A DNA stretch of 64,000 bases from JAVBLF01 sp031553675 (GCA_031553675.1 JAVBLF010000023.1:6262-70261), one strand, 5' to 3'; shown: positions 27,188 to 35,053, numbered from the stretch's first letter. Program-made: numbers and translations. Notes: generated by a model not told the origin, from the sequence alone.

Positions 27188-28470
27188 GAGAGGAAAGCAA
27201 ACGCTTTTTGCAAACCCGCTACGGCGCGAGCGAAGCGGCCATCGCGTGCGTCGAGGCGGCGGAACGCGACGTGCGGCCTCGCTTTGCCGCGATCGAGGAC
27301 GTCGCCTTTCACAACGAGGCCAAGGTCTTGCGCGCCCTACAGGACGAACCCATCGCGCTGCGGCATTTCGCGCCGACGACCGGTTACGGCTACGACGACG
27401 CCGGGCGCGACGCGCTCGACCGCGTCTTTGCGCGCGCGCTTGGCGCCGAGGATGCCCTGGTGCGGCCACAGTTCGCGTCGGGAACCCACGCGCTCGCCCT
27501 CGCGCTGACGGGGGTGCTCATGCCGGGCGACGAACTGCTCGTCGCGTCGGGCAAACCCTACGACACGCTCGAGGAGACGATCGGCTTGACGGGCGACGCT
27601 TGGGGTTCGCTGAAGCAATGCGGCGTCACCTACCGGCAGGCCGAACTCAACGAAGACGGCTCCCTCGACATCGGTGCGATCCTGTCGCAGTTGGGAGAGC
27701 GGACCAAGGTCGTATACTGGCAGCGTTCGCGTGGCTATGCCTGGCGAAACGCGCTGGACGTCGCGTCGATCGGAAGCGCGATCGAGGCCGTTCGCGCCGT
27801 CAAGCCGGACATCGTCGCGATCGTTGACAACTGCTACGGCGAATTCACCGAACTCCTCGAACCTTGCGATGTGGGCGCGGATCTGATCGCCGGATCGCTG
27901 ATCAAAAACCCCGGTGGCGGCATCGCGCCGACCGGCGCTTACGTTGCGGGGCGATCGCTTTGGATCGAACGCGTGGCGAACCGTTTGACAGCCCCGGGTA
28001 TCGGCCGCGAGGTCGGTTCCTATGCGGCGAGTTACGCGCCTTTTTTTCAGGGCCTTTTCCTGGCGCCGCAGACGACAGCCGCCAGTCTCAAGGGTGCCGT
28101 TCTCGCCGCGCGCGTCTTCGAGATGCTCGGCCTCGATACGCTCCCGCCTTCCGAAGCCCCCCGCAGCGACATCATCCAAGCCATCCGCTTCGACGATCGC
28201 GAACGCCTGATCCGATTTTGCCAAAGCATCCAGCGCGCCGCCCCGGTCGATAGCCACGTCACACCCGAACCGTGGGACATGCCCGGTTACCAGGATCCCG
28301 TGATCATGGCAGCGGGAGCCTTCATCCAGGGCGCGTCCATCGAGCTGAGCGCCGACGCCCCCGTGCGCGCGCCCTACATCGCTTACATGCAGGGCGGCCT
28401 TTGCTACGACCACGTGAAGCTTGCCCTGATCCTCGCTTTGTCTGACATGGGGGAGGGACGCGCTTTCTGA
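27184..28470 (+). CDS. PLP-dependent lyase-fold protein, YnbB family
   Basis: 428 residues; its start overlaps miaA by ATGA. Known as the methionine gamma-lyase/aluminum resistance (YnbB) family of fold-type I PLP enzymes. Visible motifs are YDDAGRDALDRVFARALGAE (N terminus), VRPQFASGTHALALALTG, the cofactor Asp in VAIVDNCYGEFTE, and the Schiff-base Lys in AGSLIKNPGGGIAPTGAYVAG. The true reaction is not established for the family. In B. subtilis ynbB is near miaA and glnR, so the position is conserved. The final codons (GCT TTC TGA) lie inside repeat unit A, so the repeat supplies the stop codon and the last two residues. Confidence 0.88.
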   Translation: MREESKRFLQTRYGASEAAIACVEAAERDVRPRFAAIEDVAFHNEAKVLRALQDEPIALRHFAPTTGYGYDDAGRDALDRVFARALGAEDALVRPQFASGTHALALALTGVLMPGDELLVASGKPYDTLEETIGLTGDAWGSLKQCGVTYRQAELNEDGSLDIGAILSQLGERTKVVYWQRSRGYAWRNALDVASIGSAIEAVRAVKPDIVAIVDNCYGEFTELLEPCDVGADLIAGSLIKNPGGGIAPTGAYVAGRSLWIERVANRLTAPGIGREVGSYAASYAPFFQGLFLAPQTTAASLKGAVLAARVFEMLGLDTLPPSEAPRSDIIQAIRFDDRERLIRFCQSIQRAAPVDSHVTPEPWDMPGYQDPVIMAAGAFIQGASIELSADAPVRAPYIAYMQGGLCYDHVKLALILALSDMGEGRAF

Positions 28471-28488
28471 AAAAAGCTGCGCAAAAAC
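28460..28488 (+). repeat. Repeat unit A overlapping the end of the ynbB-like gene
   Basis: Copy of unit A with one T-to-C change (GCGCTTTCTGAAAAAAG). It begins 11 bp inside the preceding reading frame and contributes its stop codon. Confidence 0.88.
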
Positions 28489-28506
28489 GTTTGACAAACG
28501 GGAAAC

Positions 28507-28535
28507 GCGCTTTTTGAAAAAAGCTGCGCAAAAAC
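28507..28535 (+). repeat. Repeat unit A, tandem neighbour
   Basis: Second copy, 18 bp after the previous one and in the same orientation, matching the 13401 copy throughout the 29-bp core. Confidence 0.9.
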
Positions 28536-28550
28536 TTTTGACATTCGCTG

Positions 28551-28582
28551 AAAACGGCCGCCATGATGTGGGCGGCCGTTTC
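28551..28582. terminator. Hairpin, likely bidirectional terminator
   Basis: AAAACGGCCGCC pairs with GGCGGCCGTTT across a short loop, flanked by A and T runs. It would end the miaA-ynbB transcript. Confidence 0.6.
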
Positions 28583-28651
28583 AAAACTTTCTTAGACCCG
28601 TCCGGAAACCCCATTCCGGACAGGTCTCTTGTGCGGCGTATACCGCAAAAC

Positions 28652-28687
28652 CCGAAGCCCCCGCCATGCTTACGGCGGGGGCTTCGG
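28652..28687. terminator. Strong GC hairpin in the convergent gap
   Basis: A 14-bp stem (CCGAAGCCCCCGCC with GGCGGGGGCTTCGG). A further hairpin, GTCCGGAA/TTCCGGAC, lies at 28599-28620. The 326-bp gap between the ynbB-like gene and lexA is thus almost wholly repeats and hairpins with no gene. Confidence 0.6.
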
Positions 28688-28739
28688 TGTTATGTTGTAC
28701 CAAGGAGTTTGCTGTGAAAGAAAGTTCTGGTTGGGGATT

Positions 28740-28785
28740 CTCAAGGGACTTGTCCCTTGAGCGGGGCTTGGGGCAGCGCCCCAAA
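28740..28785. repeat. Double-hairpin repeat unit, copy 3
   Basis: CTCAAGGGA/TCCCTTGAG followed by GGGGCTTGGGGCAGCGCCCC, the same two-hairpin layout as at 9620 and 9727 but diverged in sequence. On the minus strand it lies just after the lexA stop and is followed by a short T tract, so it may end lexA transcription. Confidence 0.75.
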
Positions 28786-28796
28786 AGGACATCACG

Positions 28797-29417
28797 CTAG
28801 AAGATACGGAAAAGCCCGATGACCTTGCCGAGGATCGTGACGTCATTGACGTAGATCGGTTCCATGGTGGGGTTTTCGGGTTGGAGGCGGATGCGTTCGT
28901 CCTCCTTGAAGAAGCGCTTTACGGTGGCGCTGGCTTCGTCGCTGTTCTCCTCGGGGAGCATGGCGACGACGATGTCGCCGTTTTCGACGGCGCAGTCGGG
29001 CTGCACGATGATCTGGTCGCCATCGGAGATGCCGGCATCGATCATGCTGTCGCCCTTGACGTTGAGCAAAAAGGCGTTGGGGTAGGGGACGAACTCGGTC
29101 GGTAGCGAGACGAAGCACTGGACGTCCTGCTGGGCCAAGATCGGGGGGCCGGCCGTCACGCGCCCGATGACGGGCAGCGTCACTTGTCCGCTGCGGCGCT
29201 TTTGCAATTCGGGGATCTCGATCGCGCGCGGCTTGGTGGGGTCGCGACGAAGCAGGCCCTTGCGCTCCAAGCGCGCGAGGTGGCCGTGCACGGTCGAGGT
29301 CGAGCGCAGGCCGACGCCTTTGCAAATCTCCCGCACCGAAGGTGGGTAGCCCTTTTTCTCCTGGTACTTGACCATGAAATCGTAAATGGCTTGTTGCGGC
29401 GCACTGAGTTTATCCAT
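28797..29417 (-). CDS. lexA: SOS repressor LexA
   Basis: 206 residues from the ATG behind AGGAGG. The N-terminal winged helix (APQQAIYDFMVKYQEKKGYP, GLRSTSTVHGHLARLERKG) binds SOS boxes. The self-cleavage site is Ala-Gly in GRVTAGPPI, the catalytic Ser is in NVKGDSMIDAG and the Lys in SATVKRFFKE. RecA-stimulated autocleavage after DNA damage derepresses SOS genes. Upstream a promoter and a candidate SOS box suggest autoregulation. Genes flanking miaA-ynbB and lexA are near each other in B. subtilis as well. Confidence 0.96.
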   Translation of the reverse strand: MDKLSAPQQAIYDFMVKYQEKKGYPPSVREICKGVGLRSTSTVHGHLARLERKGLLRRDPTKPRAIEIPELQKRRSGQVTLPVIGRVTAGPPILAQQDVQCFVSLPTEFVPYPNAFLLNVKGDSMIDAGISDGDQIIVQPDCAVENGDIVVAMLPEENSDEASATVKRFFKEDERIRLQPENPTMEPIYVNDVTILGKVIGLFRIF

Positions 29418-29469
29418 ACGCAAACCTCCTGACATTGTTGAGCGCGTAGGTAAAACAACGCTTGACCAC

Positions 29470-29510
29470 AGTATACCACAACGGAAAGGCGAAATCAAAA
29501 CAAATGTTCG
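29470..29510 (-). promoter_or_regulatory. lexA promoter with candidate SOS box
   Basis: On the minus strand TTGATT (29498-29493), 17-bp spacer and TATACT (29475-29470). Overlapping and just upstream of the -35 is CGAACATTTGTTTT, close to the Gram-positive SOS box CGAAC-N4-GTTCG (the 5' half is perfect). Confidence 0.7.
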
Positions 29511-29629
29511 AAGAATTTGCGTTCGTAATTTGCAAGGATGCCGGTGGGGAGACGGTTTCGCGAAACGCCGAAGGGTTTGGCGGGAAACCGATTTCGGCGG
29601 ACTTACCAGAGGCGGGGAGGTGCGGAACG

Positions 29630-30460
29630 TCAATCCTCGCGATGCTCCGCGCGCGCGATGTAGCGGGCGTAGAGCTCGCTTGCGGGAAAGTTCGGATTCG
29701 CGAGGGCTTTGGCGGCGGCTTTGACGCGCTGTCCGCTTTGGACGAGCGCATCCATGCAGTCGAGCAGGCTTTCGAGAGAAGGTGCGTCGCTCGCTAGTGC
29801 GGAGGCGCCTTGCAGTACGATGACGCATTCGCCTTTGGGGGCATCGGCGAAGTGAGCGGCGAGTTCGGACAGCGTTCCGCGGATGCAAGATTCATGCATC
29901 TTGGTCAATTCCCGGCAGACGGCGGCGGGGCGATCGCCCATGGACGCTGCGAGAAGCGACAGGGTTTTCGGAAGGCGCAGGGGGCTTTCGTAGAGGATGG
30001 CGGTGCGCATTTCGGCAGCGAGGGCGGCGATGCGTTCCCCGCGGGCTTTTGTGTCGCGCGGGAGGAAGCCCTCGAATGCGAAACGCTCGGAGGGCAGTCC
30101 GGACAGCACGAGCGCGGTCGTCGCGGCACAGGCGCCCGGAAGCACGGTCAGTTCTTGGCCAGCCTCGATCGCGGCGCGGACGATCACAGCACCCGGATCG
30201 CTGATGCCGGGGAGACCGGCGTCGGACACGAGGGCTATGTCCTTTCCCTCCCGAAGCATCGAGACGATCTGGACACTGCGATCGCGCTCGTTGTGTTCGT
30301 GGCAGGAATGCAGGGGCTTTTTGATGCCGAGGTGGTTGAGCAGCGCGATGGTCCGGCGGGTATCCTCGGCGAAGACGGCGTCGACCTGCTGCAATACGCG
30401 CACGGCGCGATACGTGATGTCCTCGAGATTCCCGATGGGTGTGGCGACGAGATAGAGCAT
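29630..30460 (-). CDS. rsmI: 16S rRNA (cytidine-1402 2'-O) methyltransferase
   Basis: 276 residues, starting at the ATG 6 bp after GAGGTG; a GTG nine bases upstream is less likely. Tetrapyrrole-methylase fold: YLVATPIGNLEDITYRAVR, VFAEDTRRTIALLNHLGI, HEHNERDR, VSDAGLPGISDPG, LPGACAATTALVLSGLP and FEGFLPRDTKARGERI are RsmI hallmarks. It methylates C1402 of 16S rRNA using S-adenosylmethionine. It is co-directional with abrB-like and lexA genes. The 212 bp between it and lexA hold only the lexA promoter and nothing else recognisable. Confidence 0.95.
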   Translation of the reverse strand: MLYLVATPIGNLEDITYRAVRVLQQVDAVFAEDTRRTIALLNHLGIKKPLHSCHEHNERDRSVQIVSMLREGKDIALVSDAGLPGISDPGAVIVRAAIEAGQELTVLPGACAATTALVLSGLPSERFAFEGFLPRDTKARGERIAALAAEMRTAILYESPLRLPKTLSLLAASMGDRPAAVCRELTKMHESCIRGTLSELAAHFADAPKGECVIVLQGASALASDAPSLESLLDCMDALVQSGQRVKAAAKALANPNFPASELYARYIARAEHRED

Positions 30461-30790
30461 GTCAATCACCTCGATGGGTCAAGCGTGTCCAAAAAACAAG
30501 AAAATAAGTGTCTACGGGAGACACTTTTTTCTCAAGCGAAGAATGGGCATCACAGCGCGGCGAGCAAGTGGCGATGGATGCCGGAACCGGACAAGCGAAG
30601 AGAGCGCGAGCAGTGCCGGTTCAAGGGTTTCACCGAAGCGGCCGCCTGTCGTTTTATCGGATGCTTGGCGCAAAACCCGCCGGGTTGTGGATGGGGCGCA
30701 CAAAACAAAACAGCAAGGCTGCCGTAATCTGGTTGCAGCTGGCGTTTGCGCGATGAACGCTTTCGGCGGACAATCGCGCGTTTTGGGTTT
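30461..30790. other. 330-bp gap between rsmI and abrB-like gene
   Basis: A minus-strand terminator lies at 30506-30530 (AGTGTCT with AGACACT, T-rich after it), suited to end the abrB-like transcript. The remaining 250 bp are GC-rich without a convincing reading frame, and I do not recognise an RNA family in them. The signal recognition particle core motif GGAAGCAGC is absent. Confidence 0.5.
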
Positions 30791-31039
30791 TTAGGTGTTT
30801 TCGGCGCGCAGGTCGTGGAGGCAATCTGCGCATATGTTTTTTCCTTTATAGTAGACGACATCATTCATGCCGTTACAAAAAATACACGAGGGTTGGTATT
30901 TTTTGAGGATGATGTTCTGTCCTTCTACAAAGATCTCGATGGGATCCTTGATTTCGATGCCCATGGTGCGGCGCAGTTCGATCGGAATGACGACGCGTCC
31001 CAGCTCATCTACTTTCCTGACGATGCCTGTGGATTTCAT
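30791..31039 (-). CDS. AbrB/SpoVT-like regulator with C-terminal zinc ribbon
   Basis: 82 residues. The N-terminal swapped-hairpin AbrB domain is textbook (STGIVRKVDELGRVVIPIEL, RRTMGIEIKDPIEIFVEG). Such proteins bind DNA as dimers or tetramers and control the move from growth to stationary phase or sporulation. The C terminus adds CIFC and CADC, a four-cysteine ribbon over residues 52-75, as in several clostridial AbrB-like proteins but not in B. subtilis AbrB itself. The start has an AGGGGG binding site. Targets are unknown. Confidence 0.92.
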   Translation of the reverse strand: MKSTGIVRKVDELGRVVIPIELRRTMGIEIKDPIEIFVEGQNIILKKYQPSCIFCNGMNDVVYYKGKNICADCLHDLRAENT

Positions 31040-31533
31040 GTTGTACCCCCTGCTGTGTGAGTTTGGGTGTGGTGTGAGTCGGTCGTGGGAGCGGGGCGTG
31101 GAGCGTTACCTGGCAATTCGTAAATCCGCCTAAGAACCGAGTCATGTATACCTGCCGAATGAGTGTGGATCGGCGTGAGGACGATATTTTCCCCTTTCCT
31201 CCCGGCTCACTGGCCGCATACTTGCGGCAGCGAGAAAAAGGGGGAATACAATTTATATATTAATGCAATTCGAGCCAAAGTGCAACCTATATTTTCTATT
31301 TGCTGCCAAAAAAACGCAAATTCGAAAAAATTGTCTTGCATGTGCAGCATTTATGATATCTGACAAAAACATGCACGCCTTGACGGAAGTGCAAGCCTGC
31401 AATAGAATATTGCCATACTCGTGTACATGAACTTCGACATAGACAGCCTAACATCCAGTGATTCTATATGCAAGGAATAATTTTCTTGTGATGTTAAAAT
31501 GTATATGCAGCGGCAATGAAAAGGAGGTTTTCC
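31040..31533. other. 494-bp AT-rich intergenic region
   Basis: Divergent region between the abrB-like gene and the SPFH gene. From about 31220 to 31510 it is markedly richer in A and T than the rest of the window (for example TTTATATATTAATGC and TTAAAATGTATATGC). It must contain promoters for both sides, but I cannot single out a -35/-10 pair with confidence. It ends with AAAGGAGG ahead of the SPFH start. No gene or repeat is evident. Confidence 0.5.
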
Positions 31534-32784
31534 ATGGGCATCATCAAAGCAGCGGTCGGCGCGATTGGCGGCGGACTGGCGGATTCCTGGCTCGAGGTAC
31601 TCGAAGCCGACAACATGAGCGACACCACAGTCTTTACCGGGGCGGTCGCTGTTCGGAAAGACGACAAACGCAGCTCGAACAAAAAAAGCAGCGCGGCGAC
31701 GATCTCGAACGGCTCGATCATCATGGTCGCGCAAAACCAGTTCATGTTGCTGACCGAGGGCGGCAAAGTCGTCGATTACACCGCCGAACCCGGCTCGTTT
31801 AAGGTTGACAACTCGGCGATGCCGTCTTTGTTCAACGGCCAATTTCTCGATTCGCTCAAGGAAACCTTCTCCCGCGTCAAGTATGGCGGCGTGCCCTCGT
31901 CGGCCCAGCGCGCCTATTTTATCAACCTACAGGAGATCAAAAACATCGCGTTTGGCACGGTCAACCCGATCAACTACTTCGACAACTTCTACAACGCCGA
32001 ACTCTTCCTGCGCACGAACGGCTATTTTTCGATTCGCATTGTCGAACCGTTGAAGTTCTTCGCCGAAGCCATTCCGCGCAATTCGGAGCACGTCGACATC
32101 GAGGACATCCACAAGCTCTACCTTGCCGAGTTCCTCACCGCCCTCCAGACGGCGATCAACCAGATGTCGGTTGACGGAATCCGCATCTCGCACGTCACCA
32201 GCAAGAGCATGGAACTCGCCAAGTACCTCGCCGACGTGCTCGACGACGAATGGACCGAACGCCGCGGTATGAAAGTCGAATCGGTCGGTCTCAACAGCAT
32301 TTCCTACGACGAGGAATCCAAAAAGCTCATCAACATGCGCAACACCGGCGCCATGCTCTCCGACCCCGGCGTCCGCGAAGGCTATGTCCAGGGCAGCGTC
32401 GCGCGCGGAGTCGAAGCGGCCGGCTCGAACGCGGCCGGTTCCATGGCCGGATTTATGGGTGTCGGCTTGGGCATGCAGCAAGGCGGCAACCTCGTCGGGG
32501 CTGCCAGCGCCTCGAACCAAGCCCAGATGCAGCAAAACCAAACGACTTCGCAGCCTTCCGCCGCCGACGGCTGGACCTGCGCCAGCGGTCACAAAGCGAG
32601 CGGCAAATTCTGCCCCGAATGCGGCGCGGCCCGTCCCAGCGCCTGGACTTGCGCCTGCGGCCAAAGCAACAGCGGCAAGTTTTGCTCGTCTTGCGGCCAG
32701 GCCAAGCCCTCCGATTGGACCTGTGCCTGCGGCCAAAAAAACAGCGGCAAGTTCTGTTCCAACTGCGGGAAGCCCCAAGCCTAG
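31534..32784 (+). CDS. SPFH-domain protein with three C-terminal zinc ribbons (YdjI-like)
   Basis: 416 residues from the ATG 8 bp after AAAGGAGG. The first 290 residues are an SPFH/band-7-like domain of the YdjI (virion core protein-like) family: KAAVGAIGGGLADSWLEVLE, INLQEIKNIAFGTVNPINYF, IRIVEPLKFF. A Gly/Ala-rich segment follows (about 295-330). The tail carries three tandem zinc ribbons with the pattern W-T-C-A-x-G-x5-GKFC-x2-CG, each 22-24 residues. The first has CASGH instead of CACGQ, so its first knuckle has His where the others have Cys-Gly-Gln. In B. subtilis YdjI works with YdjG and YdjH and the phage-shock protein PspA on membrane stress. Confidence 0.85.
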   Translation: MGIIKAAVGAIGGGLADSWLEVLEADNMSDTTVFTGAVAVRKDDKRSSNKKSSAATISNGSIIMVAQNQFMLLTEGGKVVDYTAEPGSFKVDNSAMPSLFNGQFLDSLKETFSRVKYGGVPSSAQRAYFINLQEIKNIAFGTVNPINYFDNFYNAELFLRTNGYFSIRIVEPLKFFAEAIPRNSEHVDIEDIHKLYLAEFLTALQTAINQMSVDGIRISHVTSKSMELAKYLADVLDDEWTERRGMKVESVGLNSISYDEESKKLINMRNTGAMLSDPGVREGYVQGSVARGVEAAGSNAAGSMAGFMGVGLGMQQGGNLVGAASASNQAQMQQNQTTSQPSAADGWTCASGHKASGKFCPECGAARPSAWTCACGQSNSGKFCSSCGQAKPSDWTCACGQKNSGKFCSNCGKPQA

Positions 32785-32864
32785 AAACCCTTGAAACCCC
32801 TACGATCCATGCGGAAACGAATGGACTAACCGACCTTCGCGCGCGTATCCTGTAGGGAGAAGGA

Positions 32865-32899
32865 ACGGGGCGGGCGGCAATAAGGCCGCCGCCCGTCCC
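32865..32899. repeat. Strong GC hairpin
   Basis: CGGGCGGC pairs with GCCGCCCG around AATAAG, extended by flanking G/C pairs, in the gap after the SPFH gene. It may be a terminator-like or processing hairpin. Confidence 0.6.
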
Positions 32900-32949
32900 G
32901 GCGTCCAGCAAATCGAAGATTTGCGGGGGAAGTTCTTTTGCTCCTTTTC

Positions 32950-33027
32950 TTTCAAGAAAAGGAGAAGAAAAAAGGAAAAAAGCAAAGGAAAAAAAGCAAA
33001 GGGAGAAGAAGCAAAAAGGGAAAAGGA
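32950..33027 (+). repeat. Purine-rich leader tract
   Basis: About 75 nt made almost only of A and G (short AAGG and AAAG repeats with four Cs), preceded by a CTCCTTTTCTTTC/AAGAAAAGGAG hairpin (32940-32966). It lies directly before the double-zinc-ribbon gene and offers several overlapping ribosome binding sites. Confidence 0.7.
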
Positions 33028-33037
33028 TGGTGACCGC

Positions 33038-34099
33038 ATGAGCAGCGACGCGAAGACCTACCACTGCCCAAACTGCGGGGGACCGCTGACGTTTGGGATC
33101 GGATCGCAGGCGTGGGACTGCAAGTTTTGCTTGTCGAGCTTTTCGCTCGAGCAGCTCGAAGCCACCGAAGCGGCAGAGAGCACAGACGACTACCTGGCGG
33201 GCGAAGGGTTTGCGGATGAAGGCTTTGGCGAGGGCGCGCGTGCCTTTTCGTGCGCGAGCTGCGGCGCCAACATCGTCACGGACGACACGACGGCGGCGAC
33301 CTTTTGCGTGTTTTGCCGCAATCCCACGATCATTTCGGCGCGCCTCAAGGATCAGCACCGCCCGCAGCGCATCATCCCGTTCAAGAAATCGAAAGAAGAC
33401 GCCATGCGCGCGTTCGAAAACTTCTGCAAGGGAAAGCCGCTCTTGCCGCGCGCCTTCTTGAAGCGCAACCACATCGATGAAATGACGGGCGTCTACGTGC
33501 CGTTTTGGCTCTTTAGCGCCAAGGCCGACTGCGCCTTCGACGGCGAGGGCGACAAGGTTTCGACCTGGAGCGATTCCAACTACGACTACATCAAGACCGA
33601 CACCTACGCTGTCCGTCGCGCGGGCACGATGAATTTCGTGGGCGTGCCGATCGACGGCTCCGTGAAGATGAGCGACCAGATGATGGGCGCGATCGAACCT
33701 TTTCAATACAAGGAGCTGCTGCCTTTCTCCATGCAATACTTGTCGGGCCACTTCGCCGAAGACTACGACTTCGGCGTCGAGAAGGCGAAGCCCGTCGCAA
33801 AAGAACGTATGACGAGCAGCGCCCGGCAAGCGATCCGACGCACGGCGAACTATTCGTCGCTTCGCATGCACACGGAAAAAACCGATTTCGAAGGGGAGTC
33901 GGATGAGTACGTCATGCTGCCGGTGTGGATGCTTTCGACGCGATACAACGACAAGGTCTACACCTTCGCGATGAACGGCCAGAGCGGTAAACTCGTGGGG
34001 GACCTTCCGATCAGCATGGGCCGATTTTTTGCTTGGACGGGTGGACTGACTGCCGTCTTCTTTTTGCTGATTACGGTGATTGCGGGGTGGCTGCTATGA
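33038..34099 (+). CDS. Double zinc-ribbon membrane protein (YdjG-like)
   Basis: 353 residues. Two zinc ribbons open the protein: CPNCGG with CKFC (residues 10-31), and CASCGA with CVFC (about 71-92), resembling TFIIB-type fingers. A beta-rich middle domain includes GVYVPFWLFSAKADCAF and YVMLPVWMLSTRY, typical of the YdjG family. One transmembrane helix lies at the extreme C terminus (GGLTAVFFLLITVIAGWLL). In B. subtilis YdjG pairs with YdjH in the membrane and can recruit PspA. Here it overlaps the TPM gene by ATGA, so the two are made together. The start is the only in-frame ATG after the purine tract. Confidence 0.85.
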   Translation: MSSDAKTYHCPNCGGPLTFGIGSQAWDCKFCLSSFSLEQLEATEAAESTDDYLAGEGFADEGFGEGARAFSCASCGANIVTDDTTAATFCVFCRNPTIISARLKDQHRPQRIIPFKKSKEDAMRAFENFCKGKPLLPRAFLKRNHIDEMTGVYVPFWLFSAKADCAFDGEGDKVSTWSDSNYDYIKTDTYAVRRAGTMNFVGVPIDGSVKMSDQMMGAIEPFQYKELLPFSMQYLSGHFAEDYDFGVEKAKPVAKERMTSSARQAIRRTANYSSLRMHTEKTDFEGESDEYVMLPVWMLSTRYNDKVYTFAMNGQSGKLVGDLPISMGRFFAWTGGLTAVFFLLITVIAGWLL

Positions 34100-34968
34100 A
34101 AATGCGGCGAAAAGCTGGGTGGAGCGCCTTGCTCGCCATCGTTTTGGCGCTTTTGTGCATCATCGTCCCTTCGGCGCTCGCCGAGCGCGTGGGCAAGACA
34201 TTTGACGACGCGGGCTTGCTGAGCTCCGACGAGATCGCGGCGCTCAACGATCGCATGGATACCTTTCGCGCCGACTACGACATCGACATCGGTTTCGTCT
34301 CGACCAACGACGCGGGCGGCAAGACGATCGAGGCGTTCGCCGACGACTTCTACGACGACCCCGCCAATGGCTTCGCGGAAGACGGGTTGATACTCGCGAT
34401 CGACATGGGAAGCCGCCAATTCCACGTTTCGACCTGCGGGAGCGCGATCGCCAAAATCCCCGACGCCTCGTTGGAGGCGCTCTTGGACGCGATCGCTGTC
34501 CCCTTGGGCAACGGCGATTTCGCCGGCGCTGCACAGACCTTCGTGCAAACCGTCGACGATACGTTTGCCTACGACGCGAGCGGCGGCGGCATGCCGAGCG
34601 ACGTTGGTGGCACTACGTCGGGCATCGTGAGCCAGAACGGATCGCAGGGAAACGTCGTTGCCGTCAGCAGCAGTCTGTCGCCCGGGCGCATCGCGATCTA
34701 TTTCCTCATCGCGCTGGGCGTGGCGCTCGTCATCTGCGGCATCATGGTGGCGGTACATAAGTCGAGCCTCCGATCGCAACCGGCAGCCGCGCATTATCAG
34801 GATGAAAAGGGCTTCGTCATGACCGAGCAAAGAGACGACTTTCTCCGCACCCATACGTCGCGGACCGCGCGCCCCAAGGACGACGATTCGAGCCACCGCA
34901 GCGGCGGCTCATCGACGCATACGTCGTCGAGCGGGCGCACCCACGGCGGCGGCGGACGCAGTTTTTAA
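34096..34968 (+). CDS. TPM-domain membrane protein (YdjH-like)
   Basis: 290 residues. Signal peptide (GWSALLAIVLALLCIIVPSALA), then an extracellular TPM domain (about 30-155: VGKTFDDAGLLSSDEIAALN, DYDIDIGFVSTND, DGLILAIDMGSRQFHVSTCG). A membrane helix follows at about 200-222 (IAIYFLIALGVALVICGIMV). The Ser/His/Gly-rich cytoplasmic tail ends in GRTHGGGGRSF, the tail signature of the YdjH family. With the two preceding genes it completes the ydjGHI set, in a different order. Role inferred: membrane-envelope stress sensing. Confidence 0.87.
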   Translation: MKMRRKAGWSALLAIVLALLCIIVPSALAERVGKTFDDAGLLSSDEIAALNDRMDTFRADYDIDIGFVSTNDAGGKTIEAFADDFYDDPANGFAEDGLILAIDMGSRQFHVSTCGSAIAKIPDASLEALLDAIAVPLGNGDFAGAAQTFVQTVDDTFAYDASGGGMPSDVGGTTSGIVSQNGSQGNVVAVSSSLSPGRIAIYFLIALGVALVICGIMVAVHKSSLRSQPAAAHYQDEKGFVMTEQRDDFLRTHTSRTARPKDDDSSHRSGGSSTHTSSSGRTHGGGGRSF

Positions 34969-35024
34969 CCCGTATCAAGTTGAATATCGGAAAGTAGGAA
35001 TATGTTCGGAAAAAACTTACACTA

Positions 35025-35053
35025 TGGATATTTTGTTCCACCTGCGCTATAAT
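35025..35053 (+). promoter_or_regulatory. Probable promoter of the surface-protein gene
   Basis: TGGATA (35025-35030), 17-bp spacer, perfect TATAAT (35048-35053) followed by GG. The 160-nt leader between it and the start codon holds no recognised riboswitch. Confidence 0.7.

Noticed and set aside
30545..30780. Possible structural RNA between rsmI and the abrB-like gene
   Set aside because: I could not match it to SRP RNA, 6S RNA, RNase P RNA or tmRNA cores; kept only as an unexplained gap.
30550..30864. A 104-codon minus-strand frame overlapping the abrB-like gene
   Set aside because: It overlaps the AbrB-like coding sequence in another frame, is rich in Arg, Ser and Pro, and has no binding site.
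31160..31510. AT-rich region as a replication origin
   Set aside because: No DnaA-box cluster and no dnaA, dnaN or gyr genes nearby.
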